From assembly GCF_900109095.1 (NCBI RefSeq), contig NZ_FNYZ01000001.1, positions 62,001-126,000 of the forward strand: DNA of 64,000 bases, given 5' to 3'. Shown piece by piece: positions 16,982 through 26,800 of the stretch. The stretch comes from Sphingobium sp. AP50 (lineage in GTDB: Bacteria; Pseudomonadota; Alphaproteobacteria; Sphingomonadales; Sphingomonadaceae). A program made the position numbers and the translations under genes. Position 1 is the first letter of the stretch, and every line of letters starts with the position of its first letter. Below the pieces are notes generated by a model. The model searched no databases. It had not been told where the DNA came from and saw only the letters and a list, made by a program, of their open reading frames with translations.

Positions 16982-19900
16982 TCAGCGCGAGCTGACGGCG
17001 CGAAGCTCTTTGCCTTCCCGCGTCACGCGCAATCCAAGCCGCCCGGCCAGCGGTTCGAGCGCGTCGAGGACCGCTCCCTTAAGGTGACCGTCCTCGAGCC
17101 GACCGAAGGCGCTTATGAGGGAGTCGGCTGCCTCTCTGGTTCCCCGCCCAGCGATCACGCTCGCTGCTGAAGACGACATGTTGTAGTCCTCCTCGGCCAG
17201 CAGTTCGAGGAGACGCGGGAGAGTGAGCCGGTTGGGCCCCTTTTCCAGCTCCTCGATGGCCCGCCCGGCGGTAGACGCGTCCGCCGCGTGGCTGTCGGCG
17301 GGTTCCTTCAACGCATCCTCCAGGAGAACCGACAGCTCCGACCCTGAGGACGCCCCGATCCGGATCGCTTCCAGCGCGAGACTTAGCCGCTCTCGTGCCG
17401 TGTAGCCGCCGAGCGAGAGCCACCGCCTGATGAGATCGAGGGGAACCGCCCGTCCGGGGTGTGGCGGGATCGGATGAAGCGTGCCCGACCGGAACGAGAA
17501 CATCTCCATTCGGTAGGTCAGGCCCGTGATCAATGAATGCGCGATCGTCAACCGATCGGCGGGGGACCAGTTCCGGGCCTCGATCAGTTCGACAGCGCGC
17601 TCGACCGGCCCGCGCCGCAGCACATGCCCGAACATGATTGCCACGGCGGCCACCATCTGTGCGTCCATGGCCGACATACGCTCGACGAGCGGGTCGATCA
17701 GTTCCACCGCGCCGGCGGCCAGGGCGAAGAGTTCCGCGCGATCGCGCAGAGCGCTGGGCAACGACTTGTCGCGGGCCAGCTCCTCAATGCGGCCGCGCTC
17801 CTTCGAGCGGAGCCAGTCCGCCAGCAGGTAGTCCAGCGCCTTCTCGCGCGTTTCATCCTCCAGATTGGGGTCCAGGAGTGGCCGGAGCGTCGCCTCCGTG
17901 CTCATCGCTGGGACGCTCAGCGCCCGCGCCGCGGAACTACGGTGCTCATAGTCGTCGACGCGGAGCGCCTCCGAGATCAGGCCTTCGATCACGTCGTCGA
18001 CCGGCGCGTCCGTATGCACCCAGGCTGCCAGCCTGACCCCGATCGGAAGTTCCTCATTCGAGAAGGCGTCGTGGGCGTCGACTTCGAGGACCGACCCGCG
18101 GCCCATGTGCGAGATAAGAGCCGTGATAACCCCGGATGCGCCGTCTGACGGGTTGGTGAGCGCCGCGCCGACATACATCGCAAAGACCGGTCCTCCGATG
18201 CGGTTCACCTCTCCCTGCAACTCGCCGATGTTCAGCATGTGCTCGATGTCGCCGGCCAGCAGCCGCGCCATGACATCCAACGTTAGAGCCTGGTCTCGGT
18301 GCCGCGCCAGGATCGCGTCCGAGCCGTGATGGATGAGGTGCCGGTCGCCAAGTCGCTCGCGAACTGCCGGGTGGAGGGGCTGCGAGAACGCGTCGATGAT
18401 GATGCCCGCCACGAGCTCGGCGGTCCGCCAAGAGGTCCGGCCCCAGATCGCCACGAGACGGTCGCCCACCTCGTCTCGGAGCCATGCCGGCAGCCGCATC
18501 CCGTTCGAGACGCAGCGTCCTGTCAGGCGGAGCGCGGTGTGGAAGGCGTCGTCAGTCGTCGAGAGCAGATGCCGCACTAGCGGTTCGGGATCGGGATGCC
18601 GCTCGAGCGCAAATTGGATCGCCTGGGCCCACGGACGGTGCGCAATCATCGCAAGGCGCGCCTCCAGCTCCGGCGCGTGGTTCCGCAGCAGCTCGGTCGA
18701 TGCCAGGAACTCCTGCACGATCGGGAACGGGAAGTCGAAGCGCACCGCGTTGACCCTCCGTATCACGCCTCGGCTGAGCAGGGAGCGGCGGACGACGTCA
18801 GGTCCGACTTCCGGTGCCAGGTGGTGGGTGCACCCATCGAGGGCCTGCGCGCCCATGCCCACATCGTCATCCTCCAGTGCCTCGAACGCGGCGCGCTCAG
18901 CGATCTTGCGCAGGGCGGTCGGATCGACGGCCTCGTCCTGCGACGACTTGTAGTCCTTGGGGTTGAACAGGACTTCGAGATAGGTCTCGAGCAGGTCGCC
19001 CCTGCTGATGTTCCTCTCCTCCTGCCGGAGCACCAGCATCAGCGCGAGGAATATCGGGATGCGCACCAGGCGATTCAGGTCGGGCCGCCCGCGCAGGCGT
19101 TCGCGTATCAGCGCCGGCAGTGCGGGTTCACCCGGCCGATAGAATTCGACGTAGCGGTCTATCTCCTCGTCGCTCAGCGGTGCCAGCTCAAGGACGCGCG
19201 CACCTTCGGGCATGGCGAGGGCAGCGGGATCCCGCACCGTCATGAGCCATCGCACCTGAGGCGAGCTGGCGCGGTAGTCGGACAGCTTCTGCAGCACCGC
19301 CGTTCGCCGGGATCCTGAGACCTCGTCGAGGCCGTCGAGTAGCAGGACGAGCGTGCCCGCGCCGCCGGCGGCGGCCCAGTCTATGCCGACCCCGAACGCC
19401 GAGTTGACCTCGTTCGCAAGGAACTCGGCGATGCCGGAGCCAGCGTCTGCCAGCTCGGGAATCCGTATGATGGCTGGAAGGAGCCCATCGTTTGCGAGCC
19501 TCGCCGCGGTCGCCTGGACCAGGGTGGACTTCCCGAATCCAGGGCCGGCGATGAGGACGACCGAATCCAGATCGGCGCTAGGGAAGTCCCGGAGTGTCTC
19601 CGCGGCCGAGTCCCCCGCTTTCCGCCACCGCGGCGCGTCGTCGTCGAAGTCCGACTTGCGGCCGCGGTCGTAGGGTAGGCAGCGCGGCCACAGGAAGTCA
19701 TCGCCTATCGGTCGGCTGAAGCCGGTGCCCGGCAGCGTCACGACGGCGGACCTCGCAATCGCTCCGCGATAGCGTGCCGCTCCCCACGACTCAGGCGAAT
19801 CGATGCGAATGTCCCAGTCCGCGCGCAGGCGGTCGTAGAGTTCGGCAGGCGCGAATCGCTGGCGGGTGGCGGCGCCCTCGAGCGCGATCCCGGTAAGGAC

Positions 19901-20473
19901 GGCGTGGAGCTGGTCCGGCGACTGGTCGCACGCCGGCATCCAGAGCGGCGCGTAGTCGCGCGCCAGCCCTTCCGCAGGCCAGATGTCGACGTCGAGCTGC
20001 CGACATACGTACAGTGCTAGAGCGTCGTCGCCGCCGAGCGCAACCGCTATCGCGGCAGCGAGGCGGCGCTGTGGCTCGCTGAGCCTCTGATGCCACTCCA
20101 CGACGTCGGGCTCGTTCGAGCGCGTGCAGATTTCCCTGAGGCGGGTTGCCAGAGTCGTGGTCTCGCCGATCGCGAGGGAGAGCGAGTCGCCAGGGCGAAA
20201 GTCTGTTGTCGCCTGGTTGGCGAAGGCCTTCCACATGCCCGTCCAAGCCGCGCCGCTGGTGGCGAGCGCGCGCTTTGCCTGGATGAAGAGGCGGCGGCCG
20301 TCTGCCATCTCGACGAGCGCGTCGTCGACTGCTGACGTCGCCTCGACCCTGACCGATTCAGGCCGGTCCTTCGGCGGCCGGGGCCGCTGGTCGAGCATGC
20401 GCCCCATGTACAGCGCCGCGACCTGGTCCTGGTAGCCGACCCCGCCCTGAGTCGCCGCGCCCCCGCCCTCCAT
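16982..20473 (-). CDS. Nuclease-NACHT ATPase fusion, probable antiphage STAND protein
   Basis: Protein of 1163 residues. Residues 1-70 carry a PD-(D/E)XK-type pattern resembling Cap4/Mrr dsDNA nucleases: GVGYQDQVAALY (12-22), E44, D50-D51 and Q65-A-K67 (LFIQAKRA). A linker leads to a NACHT STAND ATPase with Walker A GPGFGKST (310-317) and Walker B LLLDGLDEV (377-385). From about 600 on it is helical and repeat-like with no recognised motif, the usual sensor part. In known STAND defence proteins a phage product binds the C-terminal repeats and triggers the N-terminal nuclease; that role here is inference. ATG 20473 is chosen because it overlaps the upstream TGA (TGATG); TTG 20476 is the alternative. 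All three catalytic residue types are present, so it looks intact. Confidence 0.85.
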   Translation of the reverse strand: MEGGGAATQGGVGYQDQVAALYMGRMLDQRPRPPKDRPESVRVEATSAVDDALVEMADGRRLFIQAKRALATSGAAWTGMWKAFANQATTDFRPGDSLSLAIGETTTLATRLREICTRSNEPDVVEWHQRLSEPQRRLAAAIAVALGGDDALALYVCRQLDVDIWPAEGLARDYAPLWMPACDQSPDQLHAVLTGIALEGAATRQRFAPAELYDRLRADWDIRIDSPESWGAARYRGAIARSAVVTLPGTGFSRPIGDDFLWPRCLPYDRGRKSDFDDDAPRWRKAGDSAAETLRDFPSADLDSVVLIAGPGFGKSTLVQATAARLANDGLLPAIIRIPELADAGSGIAEFLANEVNSAFGVGIDWAAAGGAGTLVLLLDGLDEVSGSRRTAVLQKLSDYRASSPQVRWLMTVRDPAALAMPEGARVLELAPLSDEEIDRYVEFYRPGEPALPALIRERLRGRPDLNRLVRIPIFLALMLVLRQEERNISRGDLLETYLEVLFNPKDYKSSQDEAVDPTALRKIAERAAFEALEDDDVGMGAQALDGCTHHLAPEVGPDVVRRSLLSRGVIRRVNAVRFDFPFPIVQEFLASTELLRNHAPELEARLAMIAHRPWAQAIQFALERHPDPEPLVRHLLSTTDDAFHTALRLTGRCVSNGMRLPAWLRDEVGDRLVAIWGRTSWRTAELVAGIIIDAFSQPLHPAVRERLGDRHLIHHGSDAILARHRDQALTLDVMARLLAGDIEHMLNIGELQGEVNRIGGPVFAMYVGAALTNPSDGASGVITALISHMGRGSVLEVDAHDAFSNEELPIGVRLAAWVHTDAPVDDVIEGLISEALRVDDYEHRSSAARALSVPAMSTEATLRPLLDPNLEDETREKALDYLLADWLRSKERGRIEELARDKSLPSALRDRAELFALAAGAVELIDPLVERMSAMDAQMVAAVAIMFGHVLRRGPVERAVELIEARNWSPADRLTIAHSLITGLTYRMEMFSFRSGTLHPIPPHPGRAVPLDLIRRWLSLGGYTARERLSLALEAIRIGASSGSELSVLLEDALKEPADSHAADASTAGRAIEELEKGPNRLTLPRLLELLAEEDYNMSSSAASVIAGRGTREAADSLISAFGRLEDGHLKGAVLDALEPLAGRLGLRVTREGKELRAVSSR

Positions 20474-20724
20474 CAACGCGCGTTCAGGCCGTCCGACCGT
20501 CCCTTGCGCTCCAGGATGCGCGTCTTCGACCCGGCCTTGGTGTCGTCGATCACTTCACTTACCTCGTCGATGTTGCTCAGGCAGATTCGCGTGCTGGCCG
20601 GCGGCAGGTCCAGGTTTATCCGCGTGATGAAGTAGTAGGCCAGGGATAGGCGGACATCAATCTCGCGGCGACCGTCCTTCATTGCGTAGTCGCGCTGCAT
20701 GGCGAGGCTCTGCTCCTCGGTCAT
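20473..20724 (-). CDS. Small protein coupled to the NACHT nuclease gene
   Basis: Protein of 83 residues (from MTEEQSLAMQRDYAMKDG) with no family I recognise. It is acidic/basic mixed, with one moderately hydrophobic stretch (VRLSLAYYFITRINL) too polar for a confident membrane helix. Start 20724 is chosen because AAAGG lies 7 bases upstream; the frame stays open to 20829 but that part reads like random sequence. Its stop overlaps the ATG of the NACHT gene in a TGATG junction, so the two are translated together. It could be a regulator, partner or sensor; nothing in the sequence decides. Confidence 0.65.
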   Translation of the reverse strand: MTEEQSLAMQRDYAMKDGRREIDVRLSLAYYFITRINLDLPPASTRICLSNIDEVSEVIDDTKAGSKTRILERKGRSDGLNAR

Positions 20725-20977
20725 CGCGGACCTTTGCCGGCGGGGACTGTTGGAGCTCCTCACCTCGGCCGAACTGCAGGAAGAGCAGTTCCGGCAACCC
20801 TCGGGCCGGTCTCGCCGCCATGCTGGCACCGCGCCGTCCTCGCGATATTGGCTGTCGCCGGCGCACTGATCGCGACATTCGCTTTTTCCAACGTGATTCA
20901 GACGGATGTTGGGGCATGCCTCTCGGGGTAACGGGAGCTTGGGCCGCGGAAAGGTAAGCGGCGTTTGACCATGCCGA

Positions 20978-21463
20978 TCAAGCCTTCGCCGCCTCCTCCA
21001 CCGCGAGAATTTGGATAGCTTTGGACACTAGCACCAGGTCAGCCTTGCCGGAACTCTCCATCAGCAGAGACGAGCCCTCGTGATCGAGAAGGGTCTCGAT
21101 GAGCTTGCTCTTCGGCAGCGTGAAACCGGGATAATTATCCTTCACGCCGTCTTGAGCCCAGCGCGCCATTTTCTTTCCATGGCTTGCATCGTGCGCGGAC
21201 CCATCACGATTGATCGCGTAGAGCTTGGCGCCATTCTGGTAGAAATGCAGATGATCTTGGCCGGGCGTCACATGCGCGGTGTGAAAATAAATCATACGAC
21301 CCTGGCCGAGATCGACCTGCTTACGGTCCTCGGTCAGCATGTTGGAGAGGATGAACTGCGCGAGCACGTCGTCAGCGGCGAAGTGATAGAAGGCCATCAC
21401 CTCGAGCGTGCGATCGCCGTCCTCCACTTCGGCCAGATATCCTCGAAAACCCTTGAACGGCAT
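20978..21463 (-). CDS. Hypothetical protein, second gene of a two-gene operon
   Basis: Protein of 161 residues starting MPFKGFRGYLAEVEDG, with AGGAGA 9 bases before ATG 21463. The middle contains a His/Asp-rich block (PGQDHLHFYQNGAKLYAIN, then RDGSAHDASHGKK) that could bind metal or nucleic acid. The C-terminal part is helical (KSKLIETLLDHEG, LVLVSKAIQILAVEEAAKA). I do not recognise the family. It begins 5 bases after the stop of the 214-residue gene, so the pair is co-transcribed and probably functionally linked. It lies between a NACHT defence gene and a decayed nuclease gene, so a defence role is possible but unproven. Confidence 0.65.
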   Translation of the reverse strand: MPFKGFRGYLAEVEDGDRTLEVMAFYHFAADDVLAQFILSNMLTEDRKQVDLGQGRMIYFHTAHVTPGQDHLHFYQNGAKLYAINRDGSAHDASHGKKMARWAQDGVKDNYPGFTLPKSKLIETLLDHEGSSLLMESSGKADLVLVSKAIQILAVEEAAKA

Positions 21464-21468
21464 GGCCG

Positions 21469-22113
21469 TCAGTCTCCTGTTGGCGGCAGCACGCCGCCCG
21501 GTGGGAAAATGCGTGGTGCGGGCGAATTCGGCATCACTCCAGGCGATGATGCAGCAGGCATCAGAAGATGCGGTGCAGTCGGTGATGGCCGATACGCTCT
21601 TGTCCCAAGGCTCCAAAGCGAATCGATGTTCGCCAGATAAAGCCTTACGCGATGTTCATTGTCGCTGATGATCGCCTCTGGGAAGGTCTGATGCGGACTG
21701 CCTGGCTGGCGATCGAAACTGCCAATTTCAACCGTCCACGGATCGTCGAGATCGTCCGCAATGGCTTCGATGGCGCGACGATATGCCTGGAGCTGCTCCT
21801 CACTTCCATAGAAGTAAAAGCGCGCGGCGACAATCACGGTCAGGAAGCCCTTCCGTTCACCGATGAACTGCACGGGCGACAAGAGGCCAGCCATGTATAT
21901 CCGCTCGATCGCTTCAACGACACGCGTGTCATGGTCTTCGTCCCAGACGACAGCGAAATCGTGGATTTGAGGGACCTGTAAGGGCCGGCGTGCAACGTCG
22001 AGCCATTCGACGCATCTGAAGATGGAGTAATGCGTCCCACGGCCAAGTGCCCCCACGGGTTCCGGCTCGTCATGCAGACAAGTGAATAGGTTCGAGTATT
22101 GCGGAACGGCCAT
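21469..22113 (-). CDS. Hypothetical protein, first gene of a two-gene operon
   Basis: Protein of 214 residues with AGGAG 7 bases before ATG 22113. The first ~170 residues read as a compact alpha/beta protein (VPQIHDFAVVWDEDHDTRVV, then PVQFIGERKGFLTVIV). The last ~45 residues are Pro/Ser/Ala-rich and differ in character, so a frameshift near 21600 that altered the native C-terminus cannot be excluded. No signal peptide, membrane segment or known motif. Co-oriented with, and 5 bases from, the 161-residue gene. Function unknown. Confidence 0.6.
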   Translation of the reverse strand: MAVPQYSNLFTCLHDEPEPVGALGRGTHYSIFRCVEWLDVARRPLQVPQIHDFAVVWDEDHDTRVVEAIERIYMAGLLSPVQFIGERKGFLTVIVAARFYFYGSEEQLQAYRRAIEAIADDLDDPWTVEIGSFDRQPGSPHQTFPEAIISDNEHRVRLYLANIDSLWSLGTRAYRPSPTAPHLLMPAASSPGVMPNSPAPRIFPPGGVLPPTGD

Positions 22114-22337
22114 ATTCCAACTCCTGTTTCGCAGGTTGTCTATGTGGGTTCCCCCACGGCAATCCAGCTTTCGGCCAGATCAGTTTGCAAGCGCAGCGTA
22201 GTCGTTCGGGGTCATGGACGAAAGCCCCTTCTTCGGGATGCTCCAGGACTTGTTTTCCTGCGCTAGAGTACGACGCGCCTCATCTCGGCCGTGTGTTGGC
22301 GCGCTTTCTGACAACGCAGTTGAAGGGAGGAGCGCTG

Positions 22338-22725
22338 ATGTCCGCGACCAAAATCCATTGGGGCCAGCTATTCGCGGTCTTGCTGATCGCCTTCAGTTGC
22401 GTCTGGGCGGCGACGCAAAATGGACAGCACACGCCCTCGCGTATCAGCCTGAGTCGGGCCGACCTTGGTGCTGAATCGCCGACCATCGGGTGTGTCAGCC
22501 CTTCGCCTTCTTCTTCTGGTGTTCGACTTCGACGCCTATGCGCCTAAGATCTTCGAGATTGGTGCGGCGATCGCAGCATCTGGTGATCTCCTGTCGGTTG
22601 CCGTGGCGATCGCGATGTCCGTCTGGCGGGCGCGGGAAGCTACTAGCGGGGGATTTGTATATGGGTCTGGTCCAGCATTCCAAAGAGCGCAGAACCGCCG
22701 CTGCCAGAAAGTGGACGGGTGGGCG
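22338..22725 (+). pseudogene. Frameshifted 5' fragment of a second traG
   Basis: Three reading frames in succession resemble the N-terminus of the intact TraG at 4426. Frame 1 from ATG 22338 (GGGAGG upstream) gives MSATKIHWGQ...VWAATQ against MTPTKLLIGQ...IWTATQ. A second frame gives LAYQPESGRPWC against LAYQPELGRPWF. A third gives FDFDAYAPKIFEIGAAIAAS and SVWRARE against FSFDAYAPLVFDKAGAIAA and SVWRARQ, then YGS. Only about the first 115 of 680 residues are represented, with at least two frameshifts. The right limit near 22725 is approximate, where similarity fades into the truncated minus-strand NTPase gene. A relic of another conjugative element. Confidence 0.75.
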
Positions 22726-23711
22726 ACCTTCAATCCAGCAGCCTCGCCGATCCGGCTGAGTGCCGAAATCAGCGCGGCCTCGCCATCGGCTGCCTGTGCC
22801 GCCCGCGCCGATCCGATGACGATCGGCATCGGTCCATTGGTCAGGCCCGCGAGATGGCGCGCCGCGTCCAGCGCCTCCCAGGTCTTGCCCGTCCCCTCGA
22901 TCCCGAGAAGCACACCAGCCTGGGCGGATCCGTCCCACCAGCCCGAGACCATCGCGCGCAGTCCAGCGCGTTCAATCGGCGGCGCCTGGGCAAGCAGCGC
23001 GGGCGATGGGCCGGCGATTGCGCGCGCCGCCTCAGCGTCCGCAAAGATACGCTCAATCTCGGCAAGGCCCGCAGCTCTTGCGGAAGCAAACCCGGTGTCA
23101 GCGCCCTTGAGCTCGATGATAAGCTTGTCGCGGGCGGCTTCGAACCCCGGTGTCGCCGCCAGTGCGTCGAGCGACGCCCGCAGCTTCGCGACAGGCGCCC
23201 AGCCACAGGCAATGTCGATATAGGCTGCGCACAGCGTCGCCAGCCGCGGAAAGCTTGGCGCGATCTCGCTCCAGTCGAGCGCCACCAGACCCCATCCCAA
23301 TTGCTCGGCGAAGGCATGCACGGCCTTGGCAGTGGTGCCCTGCAGTTCACGGGTGGAAGCGATCACCCAGCAGTCGATGCCGGGCCATGCACTGTTGGCA
23401 GCAGCCATCTTGCCAAGAAGTCAGGTCCGATCGAGCGAGGTCGTCGGCTTGTAGCGTTTCGACTGCATCGCTCGCCGCGGTCCCGCGCCATGAGGATCGG
23501 CGATCCCGTCGACTCCCAGCTGATCGCCGGATGCCAGCAGTCGCAATGCTCCGCCGGTGGCGGCGTCGATCAATTGCGCCGTCAGGCCCTCGAACCCTTC
23601 ACGGGTCGCCGGCAAGGTGAGCAGGGCGGCTCGCAGATCGGAAGCCGGTGCCGGTCGCTTCACGCCCGTTTTGGCTGGCTTCGTTGCAGGAGGGGAGGCA
23701 TTGTTCGACAT
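22726..23711 (-). pseudogene. Truncated, nonsense-interrupted Mrr-like nuclease-NTPase gene
   Basis: From ATG 23711, 96 residues encode a Mrr-like endonuclease core: GFEGLTAQLIDAATGG, then SGDQLGVDG (D68) and MQSKRY (Q83-x-K85). The frame then meets TGA at 23421-23423 and continues in the same frame (LLGKMAAANSAWPGIDCWV). That part includes a STAND-like P-loop GIEGTGKTWEAL, followed by about 60 more residues until the sequence runs into the traG fragment near 22725. So one point nonsense change and a lost 3' part of unknown length. The downstream ORF could restart at ATG 23408, giving an ATPase piece without nuclease. The formal reading frame continues to 22536 but only as antisense of the traG relic. 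Likely a dead defence gene. Confidence 0.72.
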
Positions 23712-23841
23712 TCGAAAAGATATATGCGCTCACGCGTCGTTTTTCACGGTTTCGATATCGAACCAAACTGAACCAAATCCTGCTCCTCGATGCGCCGGCG
23801 CGGACGTGGCGCCATGACCCGAAAGCTCCTATCTGAACTTG

Positions 23842-26800
23842 ATGCGAGACCTCAGCGCCCCCCGCACCACCCTGTACGACGTCCGGAACCAGCTGCGCAT
23901 GCGTTTGCGTCCCCTGGAACGGGAGAGACCGCTCTATGCGTCGGCGCAGGAGGAAACGGTCGAAGATGCCGACATGCTCGCGCTGCTGGAGCATGTCCGC
24001 CTCGAATACGCCGCCGATGAAGCCGACTCGCGCAGACGCTATGCCACGGCGTGCGCCGGCTCGACCGCCCTGACCTTCGATGACCTGATCCGCGATGGCT
24101 GGTTCCAGGTTCTGTTCGGGCGGGTCGTGACCCCGTTGACGGTGTCGGTGGCGTCATCCCGTGCCCCGACCCTGTCGCCCGTACTGCGCCCCCTTCTGGG
24201 GGACCGCTTCGGGATCGCAAAGGATTTCTCCAAGGTGCCGCCGATCAGCCAGGCGCTGGCCGCCCTGATCGGCGCGATCGAGGCGGGTGAACGCGACATC
24301 GAGAAGCTCGAGTGCCGGACTCCGGCCTGGGTCGCTGCGCGCCTTTGGGAAAATCGTCCCGACGTTTCGGATCCGCTGCGCTGGTGGCTGGATCGCTGGG
24401 CCCTGCTTCATCATGTCCCCCTCGCGCCTTTCGAAGTCTGGGAGGCCTCGGTGGCCCAGCATTTCACGAACCTGGTCCTCGATCGGCTTGAAACCGAACC
24501 GGCCCTGATCCCCTGGTGTGACATCCCGCTGGCAACCGCCAACCAAATGATGCGCGCCTCTGCGCGGGAAGAAGCCGCGACGCTGGAGCGCATCCCGCAC
24601 CTGCCTTCAACCCTGATTGGCCGCGCACGGTGGCTGGGCGATCCAGTCCTGGGCGAACTTCCGCGGATGCGCACCGATGCGTTCGAGGAAGCACGGAACC
24701 TGGTCTTCCTCATCTCGGCGGACATCGAGCGGCGCCAGCACGGTATGGTCCCGGATCCGCACTTTGCCCGTCTGGTCGATCTCGCGATCGAGCGGCCCGA
24801 CCTGCTCGGCGCGATACTGGAACGCACCCAGCTCTACCCTCTGGCGATCGCGGACCTGTTGGCTCGGCCGGCGACATGCGCGCTGGGCATATGGCTGCTG
24901 TCGGTCCGCACCGCAGGTCCAGCCTGGGCAGGAGAGGACGAGACCGCCGCCCAGTTTGCGATCCCCGCGCTCGAGGACGGCCTCGCGCTTCTGCTACGCT
25001 TCCTCAAGGCAGATGAGACGGGCGCGCTTGCGCTTGAGGCCGCTTCGCTCCTGGCGGCGGTGTATGACACCGACGGTCGGCCGCGTCGCCTCGCAACCGC
25101 CAACGCGACTGCCACGATGGTTCTCAACACGCTCCAGGCGCTCGAAGGCGCCGCAGCGCCGATCGCCGCCGCTCTTGCGGCGACGGCGCAGTTGGAGACG
25201 CTCGACGCGCCAATATTCCTGGCGGCGCTCGACCTGATCGCTGCGGCCGGGCTCGTCGAGGCGGTCGATCCCGATCCGCTTCCAGCGCTGTTCGCCGCGA
25301 CCGTACGAAAGGGACATCACCAGCTCTCCGCTAACCGCCTCTCCGAAGCAGCGGCGTCCACGCTGGTCCGGCTAGCGCGGCGGTGCGGCAGGCCCAGCTT
25401 CTCCCGTTTTTTCTATCCCATCGACTGGAGGGACAAGCTCGAGGGCGTCGCCGATACCGATCTTGAAACCCAGTGGCAGGTGGGTCGGTCGATCGAGGCA
25501 GTCACCCGAACTTTCGCCCGCGCTGCCGCAAGTGAGGCAGGTGACGCACCCGATGACTTGATTATCGCGTTGGCCGACCATGTCCGCGCTGGTTCCGAGG
25601 ATGATCTCACCGCCTTGAGGGTATCGGCGTTCCGACCGCGATTCTCCGCGCTGCCCTGGGCACACCCTGCCGAGATCAGCATCGGGACCTTGCTGGGAAC
25701 GGCGCTATCCGCCTTGCACCGGGACGACCGTGAGGAGCTGCTTGCGGCGTGCCTCGAATTGCGTGACCCGGCGCTGCTCGCCGATCTGCACCAGACGGCG
25801 CCGGAAGAAGACCGCAAGCGCATCGAGGAACGGATCGAGGCTCTGCCACCCGATCAGGCGATCCCGACCTACAGCATCACTGCCTTGCACTTGCGGATCG
25901 ACGCACTGCTCGACGCTGGCCTGCTCGGCCCAGCCGAGCTGCTGATGGAGTCGGCCAAGGACGCCACCACAATGGGCGCAGCGCGCGACCGCGCTCGCAC
26001 CGAATTGGCGCACAGGCTGCGCTTGAGCTTTCGCAAGGGCGACTGGGCGGCGATCGCCGCGGCGCAGATTCCGGATGCTCTGCCGCCAGACGAGCGAGTG
26101 TTGTGCGAACGAATACTCGACAGCTTTCGAGGCCTTGCACTGCTCCGGCAGGAAGGCGGCGATCCCGAAGCAGCGGTCGCGATCTTCGAGCGGCTGGTAA
26201 GGGACAATCCCGGCGAGGCAGGCTATCAGGTGAACCTCTTCGCCGCGAGAGCCGTAGCACTCCTCGGCAACGATGCGTTCCCACAATGCGCGCGAGCGGA
26301 ACAGCGGCCAGCCCGCCAGCTGATGGGCGAGATCGAACAATGGATGGCCGGCGCCGACGAAAAGGACCGGGACACCTGTTCGGCCAATCTGGCAGTCCTC
26401 GATCTGGCGGTGGGCGATGCGGGACGCGCCCTCTCCCGCCTGCTGGCGCTTCCCGAAAAATCGGACTCTGCGTCACGCGCCGCCAATCTGGCGATCGGCT
26501 ATGGGCGCCTCGGCCGCGTTAAGGAGGCGCATCTGGCGCTAACTCGGGCGATCGACAAGTTCGGCACCAGCCCGCTCATCGACGCAGCGCGAGCGCATTT
26601 GGTGGGCGAGCCGTCCACCGGCGGCTTGGGCGCTGCTAGTCAGGCGCTGTTCGCCCTCGATGTCGAGGATCTGCACCGGCTTCGCGCAGCGATGACCAGC
26701 TTTGGTCGCCGCAGTGCCAATGACAAGGCGAGCATCCTGCGAGACGGCGATAATGCCCTGGCAGCGCTCGTTACCGAGGATTTCGACAGCGTGCTGTCGG

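Noticed and set aside
20734..20931. Plus-strand frame with a hydrophobic helix (VLAILAVAGALIATFAF)
   Set aside because: Overlaps the 83-residue gene on the other strand, no good start; not enough support.
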